Origin: Pseudomonas sp. FEN
Lineage (GTDB): Bacteria > Pseudomonadota > Gammaproteobacteria > Pseudomonadales > Pseudomonadaceae
Direction: 5' to 3'
Length of the DNA stretch: 64,000 nucleotides
Assembly: GCF_904067045.1 (NCBI RefSeq)
Contig: NZ_CAJFDC010000036.1
Coordinates: forward strand, 513,001-577,000
Shown: positions 34,210-41,984 of the stretch, one piece after another
Layout: the number at the start of each line of letters is the position of its first letter
How positions within the stretch are numbered: position 1 is the stretch's first letter
Program-made: the position numbers and the translations under genes
The notes under the pieces: model-generated
What the model was told of the DNA's origin: nothing
What the model saw: the letters and a program-made list of their open reading frames with translations, nothing else
Databases searched by the model: none

Positions 34210-34237
34210 GTTCGAGAGTAGGATTGTCTGGTCTTGC

Positions 34238-34335
34238 CTCTTCGCGGGCAAGCTCCGCTCCCACAGGTTTGATGTCGCGCCAGAACTCCTTGGCCAGACA
34301 CGGACACTGTGGGAGCGGAGCTTGCCCGCGAAGAC
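34238..34335. repeat. REP doublet between tktA and epd
   Basis: TTCGCGGGCAAGCTCCGCTC (34241 on) and its inverse GTGGGAGCGGAGCTTGCCCG, with a spacer containing GATGTCGCGCCAGAACTCCT. Confidence 0.9.
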
Positions 34336-34432
34336 GGCCTCGCAGACGCCACCTCACTCACAGGCAAGCCCAGCTCCACATAATCCATGCTTCTGCGTGG
34401 ATGCTTGATACGCAAGCTTCGACGAGATCCCC

Positions 34433-35482
34433 ATGCCCCAACCGCGTCCTTACAGAGTTGCACTCAACGGCTATGGCCGTATCGGTCGTTGTGTCCTGCG
34501 TGCGCTGTTCGAGCGAGGGGATCGGGCCGCTTTTGAAATCGTTGCCCTCAACGACCTGGCCGATATGGCCAGCCTTGAATACCTGACCCGTTTCGACTCC
34601 ACCCATGGCCGCTTTCCCGGCGAAGTGCGGGTCGAGGACGGTTGTCTGCATATCAATGGCCACTGCGTGAAAGTCTTCCGCAGTGCCAGCCCCGAAGAAA
34701 TCGATTGGGCCGCGCTGGACGTGGACCTGGTACTGGAATGCTCCGGTGCCTATCACACCCGCGAGGACGGCGAGCGCTTCCTCGCCGCCGGCGCGCCACG
34801 GGTGCTGTTCTCCCAGCCGATGGCCAGCGAGACGGATGTCGACGCCACCGTCGTCTTTGGCGTCAACCAGGACTGCCTGACCGGCGACGAGCGTCTGGTC
34901 TCCAACGCTTCCTGCACCACCAATTGCGGTGTGCCGCTGCTGCGCCTGCTGGACCAGGCCATCGGCCTGGAATACGTATCGATCACCACCATCCACTCGG
35001 CGATGAACGACCAGCCGGTGATCGATGCCTACCACGCCGAAGACCTGCGCCGTACACGTTCGGCCTTTCAGTCGGTGATCCCGGTGTCCACCGGTCTGGC
35101 GCGGGGCATCGAACGCCTGCTGCCGGAACTTGCCGGGCGAATCCAGGCCAAAGCCGTACGGGTGCCGACGGTCAACGTGTCCTGCCTCGACATTACGATG
35201 CAGACCGTCAGCGACACCGATGCCGTGGAGGTCAACCGGATCCTGCGCGAGGCCGCCACTCACGGTCCGCTCAAGGGCCTGCTGGCCTACACTGAGTTGC
35301 CCCATGCCAGCTGCGATTTCAACCATGACCCTCATTCGGCGATTGTCGATGCGAGTCAGACCCGTGTTTCCGGCCCAAGGCTGGTGAACGTGCTGGCCTG
35401 GTTCGACAATGAATGGGGTTTTGCCAACCGAATGCTGGATGTTGCAGAGCATTACCTGCACACCATTCACCACAAACCGTAA
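34433..35482 (+). CDS. epd: Erythrose-4-phosphate dehydrogenase
   Basis: A 349-residue GAPDH-family enzyme. It has the Rossmann N-terminus VALNGYGRIGRCVLRALFE, the catalytic cysteine in SNASCTTNCGVPLLRLLD, and STHGRF near residue 60. The position before pgk and fba, and the TNCGVP motif in place of TTNCLAP, fit Epd rather than glycolytic Gap. Epd oxidises erythrose-4-phosphate to 4-phosphoerythronate for pyridoxal phosphate synthesis. The pgk start follows after 17 bp. Confidence 0.9.
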   Translation: MPQPRPYRVALNGYGRIGRCVLRALFERGDRAAFEIVALNDLADMASLEYLTRFDSTHGRFPGEVRVEDGCLHINGHCVKVFRSASPEEIDWAALDVDLVLECSGAYHTREDGERFLAAGAPRVLFSQPMASETDVDATVVFGVNQDCLTGDERLVSNASCTTNCGVPLLRLLDQAIGLEYVSITTIHSAMNDQPVIDAYHAEDLRRTRSAFQSVIPVSTGLARGIERLLPELAGRIQAKAVRVPTVNVSCLDITMQTVSDTDAVEVNRILREAATHGPLKGLLAYTELPHASCDFNHDPHSAIVDASQTRVSGPRLVNVLAWFDNEWGFANRMLDVAEHYLHTIHHKP

Positions 35483-35499
35483 ACCAGAGATTGCGACCC

Positions 35500-36663
35500 A
35501 TGACCGTGTTGAAGATGACCGACCTCGATCTGCAAGGTAAGCGCGTACTGATCCGCGAAGACCTCAACGTTCCCGTCAAGGACGGTGTTGTCACCAGCGA
35601 TGCGCGTATCCTGGCTTCGCTGCCGACCATCAAGCTGGCCCTGGAAAAAGGCGCGGCAGTCATGATCTGCTCGCACCTGGGCCGTCCGACCGAAGGCGAG
35701 TTCTCGGCCGAGAACAGCCTCAAACCGGTAGCCGACTACCTGAGCAAGGCCCTGGGCCGCGAAGTGCCGCTGGTGGCCGATTACCTGAACGGTGTCGAGG
35801 TCAAGGCCGGCGACGTCGTGCTGTTCGAAAACGTGCGCTTCAACAAGGGCGAGAAAAAGAACGCCGACGAATTGGCCAAGCAATACGCCGCCCTGTGCGA
35901 CGTGTTCGTGATGGACGCCTTCGGTACCGCGCACCGTGCCGAGGGTTCGACCCATGGCGTGGCCAAGTTTGCCAAGGTCGCCGCCGCCGGCCCGCTGCTG
36001 GCCGCCGAACTGGAAGCCCTGGGCAAGGCCCTGGGCGCGCCGGCCCAGCCGATGGCCGCCATCGTTGCCGGCTCCAAGGTGTCGACCAAGCTCGACGTAC
36101 TCAACAGCCTGAGCCAGATCTGCGATCAACTGATCGTCGGCGGTGGCATTGCCAACACCTTCCTGGCCGCTGCCGGTCATCCAGTGGGCAAGTCCCTCTA
36201 TGAGCCGGACCTGCTGGACACTGCCCGTGCCATCGCGGCCAAGGTCAGCGTGCCGCTGCCGGTTGACGTAGTGGTGGCCAAGGAGTTCGCCGAGAGCGCC
36301 GTCGCCACCGTGAAACTGATCGCCGACGTCGCCGCTGACGACATGATCCTCGACATCGGCCCGCAGACCGCCGCGCACTTCGCCGAACTGCTGAAATCGT
36401 CGAAGACCATCCTGTGGAACGGTCCGGTCGGTGTGTTCGAATTCGACCAGTTCGGTAACGGCACTAAAGTCCTGGCTCAAGCTATCGCCGACAGCTCGGC
36501 GTTTTCCATTGCCGGTGGTGGCGACACCCTGGCGGCCATCGACAAGTATGGCGTTGCCAAGGATATCTCCTACATTTCCACCGGCGGTGGCGCCTTCCTC
36601 GAATTCGTCGAAGGCAAGGTACTGCCGGCCGTGGAAGTGCTGGAAAGCCGCGCCAAGGCCTGA
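35500..36663 (+). CDS. pgk: Phosphoglycerate kinase
   Basis: A 387-residue two-domain kinase that transfers phosphate between 1,3-bisphosphoglycerate and ADP. Features: KRVLIREDLNVPVKDG, SHLGRPTEG, FENVRFNKGEKKN, the hinge region and the nucleotide-binding GGGDTLAAIDKYGV and STGGGAFLEFVEGK near the C-terminus. The start at 35500 (MTVLKMTDLDL) is the normal family start; the in-frame upstream codons overlap epd. Co-transcribed with epd. Confidence 0.97.
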   Translation: MTVLKMTDLDLQGKRVLIREDLNVPVKDGVVTSDARILASLPTIKLALEKGAAVMICSHLGRPTEGEFSAENSLKPVADYLSKALGREVPLVADYLNGVEVKAGDVVLFENVRFNKGEKKNADELAKQYAALCDVFVMDAFGTAHRAEGSTHGVAKFAKVAAAGPLLAAELEALGKALGAPAQPMAAIVAGSKVSTKLDVLNSLSQICDQLIVGGGIANTFLAAAGHPVGKSLYEPDLLDTARAIAAKVSVPLPVDVVVAKEFAESAVATVKLIADVAADDMILDIGPQTAAHFAELLKSSKTILWNGPVGVFEFDQFGNGTKVLAQAIADSSAFSIAGGGDTLAAIDKYGVAKDISYISTGGGAFLEFVEGKVLPAVEVLESRAKA

Positions 36664-36695
36664 GTCGGCATCGGCCTTTGACAGGGAGTGTTCAG

Positions 36696-36914
36696 ATGGT
36701 CAAGCCGTTGTTAACGTTGCTGATCCTGGTGGGTTTGCTGGCCGGTTGTGCTGGCAAGCCCACGGCCGGGCCGGCGGCAGAGCGCGCCCCGAGGGGGTGC
36801 GACCAGGCCGACTGGCAGGCGGAAACCGCCCCGGTGATCAACAAGCGCCTGGGGCCGGACGGGTTGGAAAAATACGACACCTCGTCCGGGACCCGGGAAC
36901 GGGGCTGTCCTTGA
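36696..36914 (+). CDS. Small lipoprotein of unknown function
   Basis: A 72-residue protein with a lipoprotein signal: MVKPLLTLLILVGLLAGCAG, lipobox LAGC with Cys at residue 18. The short mature part is polar, contains two more cysteines (RGCDQ and RERGCP) and no recognised domain. GGGAG lies 8 bases before the ATG. It is 32 bp after pgk and may ride on the pgk transcript. P. aeruginosa also has small unknown genes between pgk and fba, from memory. Confidence 0.65.
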   Translation: MVKPLLTLLILVGLLAGCAGKPTAGPAAERAPRGCDQADWQAETAPVINKRLGPDGLEKYDTSSGTRERGCP

Positions 36915-36973
36915 CGGGTCAGATTCACTACAGGCAGTGCTGGCGGCCAGCGGTCGTCAGTCGAGGAACCGGC

Positions 36974-37318
36974 ATGAAAGGCTTTATCGCCCTTGTTTCA
37001 CTGGTAGCACTGGGTGGCTGCGCCGCCTTCAGTGCCACCTTCAATCAGGCGTCGGCCCCGGCGGACAACTGGACGCACTGGACCTGTGACAGCCAGGCCG
37101 AAGTGCTCTGGCGTTATGTCGACACTGCGCAGCAGGTGGTCGACGTACGCCTGGGTAACGCCGACCAGGTGTATCGCCTCAAGCCCGAGGCCGGTGCCGT
37201 CGACAGCGGTGTGTTGTACAGCGACAACGTCTTGGCGTTTCACAAAAAAGGTGAGGAAGGCCTGGTTTACTGGGTTGCCACCAATGATTTGATCGGCCGG
37301 GCCTGCAAGGCGCGTTAA
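36974..37318 (+). CDS. MliC/PliC-like lipoprotein (putative C-type lysozyme inhibitor)
   Basis: A 114-residue lipoprotein (signal MKGFIALVSLVALGGCAAFS, lipobox LGGC, Cys16). The mature domain resembles the MliC fold: WTCDSQAEVLWRYVDTAQQVVDV, then SGVLYSDNVLAFHKKGEEGLVYW, matching the S-G-x-x-Y-S-(D)-...-F-x-x-K-G-(x)-E segment that contacts lysozyme, and closing cysteine GRAC. Such proteins protect the outer surface or periplasm from host lysozyme. Ribosome-binding site GAGGAA precedes the ATG. Assignment is from motif resemblance only. Confidence 0.65.
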   Translation: MKGFIALVSLVALGGCAAFSATFNQASAPADNWTHWTCDSQAEVLWRYVDTAQQVVDVRLGNADQVYRLKPEAGAVDSGVLYSDNVLAFHKKGEEGLVYWVATNDLIGRACKAR

Positions 37319-37334
37319 CGGCTGAGCGCGGTCC

Positions 37335-37437
37335 CCTGTAGGAGCGAGCTTGCTCGCGATGGACGTCAACGATAACGCGGGGTACCTGATACCCCGCAGT
37401 GCCTGAGCCACCATCGCGAGCAAGCTCACCCCTACAT
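37335..37437. repeat. REP doublet upstream of fba
   Basis: TGTAGGAGCGAGCTTGCTCG and inverse CATCGCGAGCAAGCTCACCC around a spacer with GATAACGCGGGGTACCTGAT. Same family as in mdcB. Confidence 0.9.
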
Positions 37438-37539
37438 CCGCAGGCAGGGGTAGCCCCCGATCTGCAATGACTTGAATAGCAGCCGCCGCTCCGGCAGGCT
37501 TGCACGATTAACGACCCTCGACCGGGAGAGACACACATA

Positions 37540-38604
37540 ATGGCACTTATCAGCATGCGCCAGATGTTGGACCACGCAGCCGAATTCGGCTACGGCGTTC
37601 CAGCCTTCAACGTCAACAACCTTGAGCAGATGCGCGCCATCATGGAAGCCGCTGACAAGACCGACTCCCCGGTGATCGTCCAGGCTTCGGCCGGTGCGCG
37701 CAAATACGCCGGCGCGCCGTTCCTGCGGCACCTGATCCTGGCCGCTATCGAAGAATTCCCGCATATCCCGGTGTGCATGCACCAGGACCACGGCACCAGT
37801 CCGGACGTCTGCCAGCGCTCCATCCAACTGGGTTTCAGCTCGGTGATGATGGACGGTTCCCTTGGCGAAGACGGCAAGACCCCGACCGACTACGAATACA
37901 ACGTCCGGGTTACCCAACAGACCGTGGCCATGGCTCACGCTTGCGGCGTTTCGGTTGAGGGCGAGCTGGGTTGCCTGGGTTCGCTGGAAACCGGCATGGC
38001 CGGTGAAGAAGACGGCATCGGTGCTGAAGGCGTACTCGATCACAGCCAGATGCTGACCGACCCGGAAGAAGCCGCGGACTTCGTCAAGAAGACCCAGGTC
38101 GACGCCCTGGCCATCGCCATCGGCACCAGCCACGGCGCCTACAAATTCACCAAGCCGCCTACCGGCGACGTGCTGGCGATCGACCGGATCAAGGAAATCC
38201 ACAAGCGCATCCCCAACACTCACCTGGTGATGCATGGTTCCTCGTCGGTGCCACAAGAGTGGTTGGCGATCATCAACCAGTACGGTGGCGACATCAAGGA
38301 AACCTACGGCGTACCGGTTGAGGAAATTGTCGAAGGTATCAAGCACGGCGTGCGCAAGGTCAATATCGACACCGACCTGCGCCTGGCGTCCACGGGTGCC
38401 ATGCGTCGCCTGATGGCCACCAACCCGAGCGAGTTCGACCCGCGCAAGTTTTTCGGTGCCACCGTGACGGCCATGCGTGACGTGTGTATCGCCCGTTACG
38501 AGGCTTTCGGTACTGCCGGCAACGCTTCGAAGATCAAGCCGATCTCCCTGGAAGCGATGTTCCAGCGTTACTTGAAGGGTGAGTTGAACGCCAAGGTCAA
38601 CTAA
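37540..38604 (+). CDS. fba: Class II fructose-1,6-bisphosphate aldolase
   Basis: A 354-residue zinc aldolase that splits fructose-1,6-bisphosphate, serving gluconeogenesis in pseudomonads that lack phosphofructokinase. Features: YGVPAFNVNNLEQMRAIMEAA, VCMHQDHGTSPD with zinc-ligand histidines, SVMMDGS, VEGELGCLGSLETG, GTSHGAYKF and LVMHGSSSVP, and DTDLRLAST. Ribosome-binding site GGGAGAGA before the ATG. It ends the plus-strand tktA-epd-pgk-fba block; a terminator follows. Confidence 0.96.
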   Translation: MALISMRQMLDHAAEFGYGVPAFNVNNLEQMRAIMEAADKTDSPVIVQASAGARKYAGAPFLRHLILAAIEEFPHIPVCMHQDHGTSPDVCQRSIQLGFSSVMMDGSLGEDGKTPTDYEYNVRVTQQTVAMAHACGVSVEGELGCLGSLETGMAGEEDGIGAEGVLDHSQMLTDPEEAADFVKKTQVDALAIAIGTSHGAYKFTKPPTGDVLAIDRIKEIHKRIPNTHLVMHGSSSVPQEWLAIINQYGGDIKETYGVPVEEIVEGIKHGVRKVNIDTDLRLASTGAMRRLMATNPSEFDPRKFFGATVTAMRDVCIARYEAFGTAGNASKIKPISLEAMFQRYLKGELNAKVN

Positions 38605-38620
38605 GACTGGCAGCGTTATG

Positions 38621-38647
38621 AAAAACCCGCAGCGATGCGGGTTTTTT
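38621..38647 (+). terminator. fba rho-independent terminator
   Basis: AAAAACCCGC, loop AGCGAT, GCGGGTTTTTT, 16 bp after the fba stop codon. Confidence 0.9.
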
Positions 38648-38787
38648 GTGGGCGAGAGTCAAGGCGCAAGGAGTGTTCCTGACGCGGGCCGGCCCGCTCG
38701 CCATATGGGAAGATGCATTTCAATAGACACCACTGGAGTCCCAGATTAAGGGGTATCTCGGTCTTCCGGTTCGAACGCAGTTCTCAT

Positions 38788-38922
38788 TGTGGCGAGCGGG
38801 CTTGCCCGCGTTCGGCTGCGCAGCAGCCGTAAAATCATAGTCCTGGGTATATCTGATACACCGTGATTGCAGGTTTTGGGGGCGCTTCGCACCCCAACGC
38901 GGGCAAGCCCGCTCGCCACAAG
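38788..38922. repeat. Long REP doublet, first of three duplicated blocks
   Basis: TGTGGCGAGCGGGCTTGCCC arms with inner GCTGCGCAGCAGCC and GGCGCTTCGCACCCC. The following 90 bp (GGTCCGGTTCGGCCTCACAT ... CGTCGGCCGTATG, to about 39010) match those after the doublets at 40036 and 40321. Confidence 0.9.
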
Positions 38923-39012
38923 GTCCGGTTCGGCCTCACATGTTATTTGCTGACGGACATTAGCCCTTCTAGTTCTGTTTTGAGGCTTTACGTCGGCCGT
39001 ATGACCGCAGAA

Positions 39013-39084
39013 GTGCATAGATGCATAGATGCATAGATGCATAGATGCATAGATGCATAGATGCATAGATGCATAGATGCATAG
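39013..39084 (+). repeat. Octamer satellite, ATGCATAG x 9
   Basis: Nine consecutive 8-bp units: one GTGCATAG (39013-39020) and eight perfect ATGCATAG (39021-39084). It lies between two REP doublets, with no reading frame of interest. Confidence 0.97.
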
Positions 39085-39112
39085 GTGAGGCGGTGCAGAA
39101 ATGAAGCAGAGG

Positions 39113-39263
39113 TGTGGCGAGCGGGCTTGCCCGCGTTCGGCTGCGCAGCAGCCGTAAAATCAAAGTTCCGTTATGTCTGACACATGGTGCTTGCAGTTTT
39201 TTGGGGGCGCTTGGCCCCCCCCTGAGCGGCGGTGCGATGTTCCGACAAGCCCGCTCGCCACAG
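39113..39263. repeat. Diverged long REP doublet next to the RAYT gene
   Basis: Left arm TGTGGCGAGCGGGCTTGCCC is normal. The inner right arm is altered (GGGGGCGCTTGGCCCCCCCC then GAGCGGCGGTGCGATGTTCC) before the outer arm ACAAGCCCGCTCGCCACAGG. It lies just downstream of the transposase gene. Confidence 0.85.
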
Positions 39264-39341
39264 GACTGTGTCCGACCTCAGGCTTCCTTATGCTGAATGG
39301 CATTAGAAAAAGCCCACTCACCACCGGTCCAGGCTCTTGCT

Positions 39342-39800
39342 TCAAAGCCAAATGGCATCCCACAGCGGGTAGTCTCCAATCTGTTTGACCAGGCCCGCAC
39401 GTAGAGGGTTGGCGACTATGTATCGAGCCGTGTTGCGCAAATCTTCGCCATCACGAATGGCTCTGTCGTGATAACCGCTTTGCCAGAAACGGCCACAACC
39501 ATGAGTCGCCCGATTGATGGTCAGGGTACTGCGGGATTTGATGCTGCCAATAACCCGTGAGAGATGGCTATGGTGCAGTTGAAACAGCCAATGGAAGTGA
39601 TCCGGCATGATCACCCAGGCCATGGACTCCACCCAGCCTTGCTCATGGGCTCTCCTCATTTCGGCGACGAGCAAACGCGCCAACTGCCAATTGGCAAATA
39701 GCGGTAATCGTTTATGCACCACTGCCGTGATCAAGTAGGCGCGACCGGGTTCGGAGTATCGACCGATACGCAGGCGATGTGAGTCGGGATGTCGAGGCAA
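39342..39800 (-). CDS. REP-associated tyrosine transposase (RAYT, Y1/IS200-like)
   Basis: A 152-residue single-domain HUH nuclease. The RAYT N-terminus SHRLRIGRYSEPGRAYLITAVVH is followed by the HUH metal motif in MPDHFHWLFQL, GRFWQSGYHDRAIR, and the catalytic tyrosine in LRNTARYIVANPLRAGLV. RAYTs cut and join single-stranded REP palindromes and are thought to have spread them. The start is a TTG at 39800 with only a weak ribosome-binding site, so the true N-terminus is uncertain. REP doublets of the GTGGCGAGCGGGCTTGCCCG family lie on both sides and are the likely cognate substrate. Confidence 0.88.
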   Translation of the reverse strand: MPRHPDSHRLRIGRYSEPGRAYLITAVVHKRLPLFANWQLARLLVAEMRRAHEQGWVESMAWVIMPDHFHWLFQLHHSHLSRVIGSIKSRSTLTINRATHGCGRFWQSGYHDRAIRDGEDLRNTARYIVANPLRAGLVKQIGDYPLWDAIWL

Positions 39801-39903
39801 TCCGTTGCACTCTCTTTGCTGGAGGAGATGCTACTTACGCTAGCAGCACACACGACGGTGGAAGGGGTGGAAGGTTTACCGTGTATTACAGATCCCATTC
39901 GTT

Positions 39904-40035
39904 GTGCAGAGGTGCAGGAGTGCAGGAGTGCAGGAGTGCAGGAGTGCAGGAGTGCAGGAGTTGCAGAGGTGCAGGAGTGCAGGAGTGCAGGAGTTGCAGA
40001 GGTGCAGAGGTGCAGGAGTGCAGGAGTTGCAGAGG
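39904..40035 (+). repeat. Octamer satellite, GTGCAGGA/GTTGCAGA array
   Basis: About 130 bp built of 8-bp units GTGCAGGA broken three times by TTGCAGAG(GTGCAGAG). It directly abuts the left REP arm at 40036. The units resemble those at 39013 and 40258 (consensus RTGCANRR). Confidence 0.95.
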
Positions 40036-40169
40036 TGTGGCGAGCGGGCTTGCCCGCGTTCGGCTGCGCAGCAGCCGTAAAACCATAGTCCCAGGTATGT
40101 CTGATACACCGTGATCGCAGGTTTTGGGGGCGCTGCGCACCCCAGCGCGGGCAAGCCCGCTCGCCACAA
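40036..40169. repeat. Long REP doublet, second duplicated block
   Basis: TGTGGCGAGCGGGCTTGCCC arms with inner GCTGCGCAGCAGCC. With its right flank to about 40262 it is nearly identical to 38788-39015. Confidence 0.92.
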
Positions 40170-40257
40170 GGTCCGGTTCGGCCTCACATTTTATTTGCTG
40201 ACGGACATTAGCCCTTCTAGTTCTGTTTTGAGGCTTTACGTCGGCCGTATGACCGCA

Positions 40258-40320
40258 GAAGTGCAGAAGTGCAGAAGTGCATAGGTGAAGAGATGAAGAG
40301 GTGCAGAAGTGAAGTAGAGG
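40258..40320 (+). repeat. Short degenerate octamer array
   Basis: Three GTGCAGAA-like units followed by GTGCATAG and then decayed units (GTGAAGAG, ATGAAGAG, GTGCAGAA, GTGAAGTA). It bridges the second and third REP blocks. Confidence 0.85.
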
Positions 40321-40453
40321 TGTGGCGAGCGGGCTTGCCCGCGTTCGGCTGCGCAGCAGCCGTAAAACCATAGTCCCGGGTATGTCTGATACACCGTGAT
40401 TACAGGTTCTGGGGGCGCTTCGCACCCCAGCGCGGGCAAGCCCGCTCGCCACA
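40321..40453. repeat. Long REP doublet, third duplicated block
   Basis: Same structure as at 38788 and 40036. Its right flank runs into the 3' end of the DUF6124-like gene (40519), so this copy is probably the parent of the other two. Confidence 0.92.
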
Positions 40454-40518
40454 AGGTCCGGTTCGGCCTCACATTATTTGCTGACGGACATTAGCCCTTC
40501 TAGTTTTGTTTTGACGCT

Positions 40519-40906
40519 TTACGCCGACCGTATGGCTGCGCCTTCCAGCAGCGCATCCACCACCGCCCGGGCCATTGCCACCGAGCGGACCATGGAACCG
40601 GTCAGGCCGCGCTCGATGCCGCTGGCCTCGGTGATTTCATCGGAGATTTCTTCCGCGCCAATCAGTAACAGCGAAACATGCTGCAATGCTTCTTCGGCAC
40701 TGATACCGGGGCGCACCGCAAACAGCGGGTGGTTTTCCCCATCGAGGCAACCGAAGCTGCTCAGGCCGGTGGAGGGCAGGCTTTCCAGCAGGGGGGCGCT
40801 TGCTGTCCCGCACCACTTGCAGCAAAGCCTCGCTGGTCTCCTTGAGGATTGTGGTGATGCGCTGGCGGGTGTAGTTGATGGGTGGATCGGGGACGAGCTT
40901 TTTCAT
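40519..40906 (-). pseudogene. DUF6124/DUF3077-like small protein, frameshifted
   Basis: The gene begins MKKLVPDPPINYTRQRITTILKE... at 40906 and the frame continues past GGGGGG at about 40791-40796 (plus strand) into unrelated sequence. In the next frame the family C-terminus appears at once: APLLESLPSTGLSSFGCLDG, then PGISAEEALQHVSLLL and AVVDALLEGAAIRSA to the stop at 40519. Removing one base joins them into about 128 residues, the normal size of this pseudomonad family. The slip is in or beside a 6-G run, so it may be a real mutation, phase variation or a sequencing error. Family function is unknown. Confidence 0.8.
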
Positions 40907-41393
40907 GATTCGTGGCTTCCTGTGGATAACAAGAGGCTGCCGGTTCTCACTTCCACGCAAAAAGGTGGCAGCTGTACGCAGGTGTGGAAGACCGGGCCAC
41001 AGAAAACCCCGGCGCACCCGAAGGTACCCCGCGCACAGCCGCCATGACACGAACGAACAGTCATATTCGTATTTGAGCGTCCGTGTACTTTTCTGTGCTT
41101 CGGACTTCCACATCCGGCTACTGATAGGCAGTGGTGAACGAAGACTAGACGCGAAGAATTCAAGGGCGCAAGCCGCTTAGGGGCAATTACGATTTTCTAG
41201 GAAATGCCCTGCGGATGACAGTGTAAAATTCTGACAGGTCGTCCCAGGTTATGCGTCGTCTTGGTACGAGTCTCAATAGCGGGGGCACTAACCGTCGTGA
41301 GGGGCCTCACATGCGTCTACACCCGATGAACAGGGGAAGGACAAACACCGCCCGCAGCCGGCGCATCTTATCCGGCGATGCCCCGGTTACCCG
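40907..41393. other. Intergenic region without a supportable gene
   Basis: About 490 bp. It holds the upstream region of the DUF6124-like gene and the downstream region of the ricin-fold gene. A short inverted repeat GTGAGGGGCCTCAC lies at about 41297-41310. I see no reading frame with family features. Confidence 0.45.
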
Positions 41394-41984
41394 CTAATCG
41401 GCATTCTTCACTTTGAATAAAGTTTCACTCTGACTGTGGTCTTGCGTTGGGAGGTTATCTACTTTTATAAATCTAAATTTCTGGTTTGTCGTTCCTCCAT
41501 AAGGGGAGTCGATGATCTTGGTACCGTCCACTGTGCTCGATCCCCTCACTTCCATCACGTTACCAGTATGCATATTTTCGATATAGAAATAATCGAAGTT
41601 TCCTATCCTTCCTGCGTCCTTCAAAAACCATTGGAAACTCTGCCTCCAATTACTGGCTGGAACGGGTCCAGCAACGACGTTGCCATTTACAGCCTCGAGC
41701 GCTCGGGCTTTCATTTTTTCGTTTGAAAATAGGCACGAAAAATCGACAGCGGAATAGCTAAGTTGCCACTTGGATTCGGGCTCTTCATTGCCGCCAAGCA
41801 GTCTGACGTCGTAGGAGTAGTCACTATTTTCTCTTGGAGACATATTAATAAGCTTTGGGGGGATTGAAGATAAGAGTGTATAGATTTTATAAATTCCGCG
41901 CTCGATTACTATAGCCGGGCCAGGGGCGCCCCGAGGTGTCTGTTCAGCGGGGCTATTCTCACCAGAAGTAGTTTTGCTTTTCAT
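41394..41984 (-). CDS. Ricin-type beta-trefoil lectin-like protein
   Basis: A 196-residue protein without signal peptide. The C-terminal half looks like a ricin B-type repeat: FDYFYIENMHTGNVMEVRGSS, then GTKIIDSPYGGTTNQKFRFI, the usual (I)xNxxTGxxLxVxG...Qx(W/F) pattern. The N-terminal half (YKIYTLLSSIPPKLINMSPR, then DYSYDVRLLGG) is not recognised. Start at 41984 (MKSKTTSGENS) has AGGAGAG eight bases upstream. The gene and its upstream region are clearly more AT-rich than neighbours, and codons use more A/T in third positions, suggesting acquisition. Possibly a secreted or toxin-like sugar-binding protein; that is inference. Confidence 0.7.
   Translation of the reverse strand: MKSKTTSGENSPAEQTPRGAPGPAIVIERGIYKIYTLLSSIPPKLINMSPRENSDYSYDVRLLGGNEEPESKWQLSYSAVDFSCLFSNEKMKARALEAVNGNVVAGPVPASNWRQSFQWFLKDAGRIGNFDYFYIENMHTGNVMEVRGSSTVDGTKIIDSPYGGTTNQKFRFIKVDNLPTQDHSQSETLFKVKNAD

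Noticed and set aside
39779..40114. Repetitive reading frame CRSAGVQECRSAGV across the octamer array
   Set aside because: It is the translation of the 8-bp satellite and a REP, with no start context; not a repeat protein.
38788..40453. Possible CRISPR array (regular repeats in an intergenic zone)
   Set aside because: Repeats are REP palindromes and 8-bp satellites, with no 24-37 bp repeat/unique spacer alternation and no cas genes.
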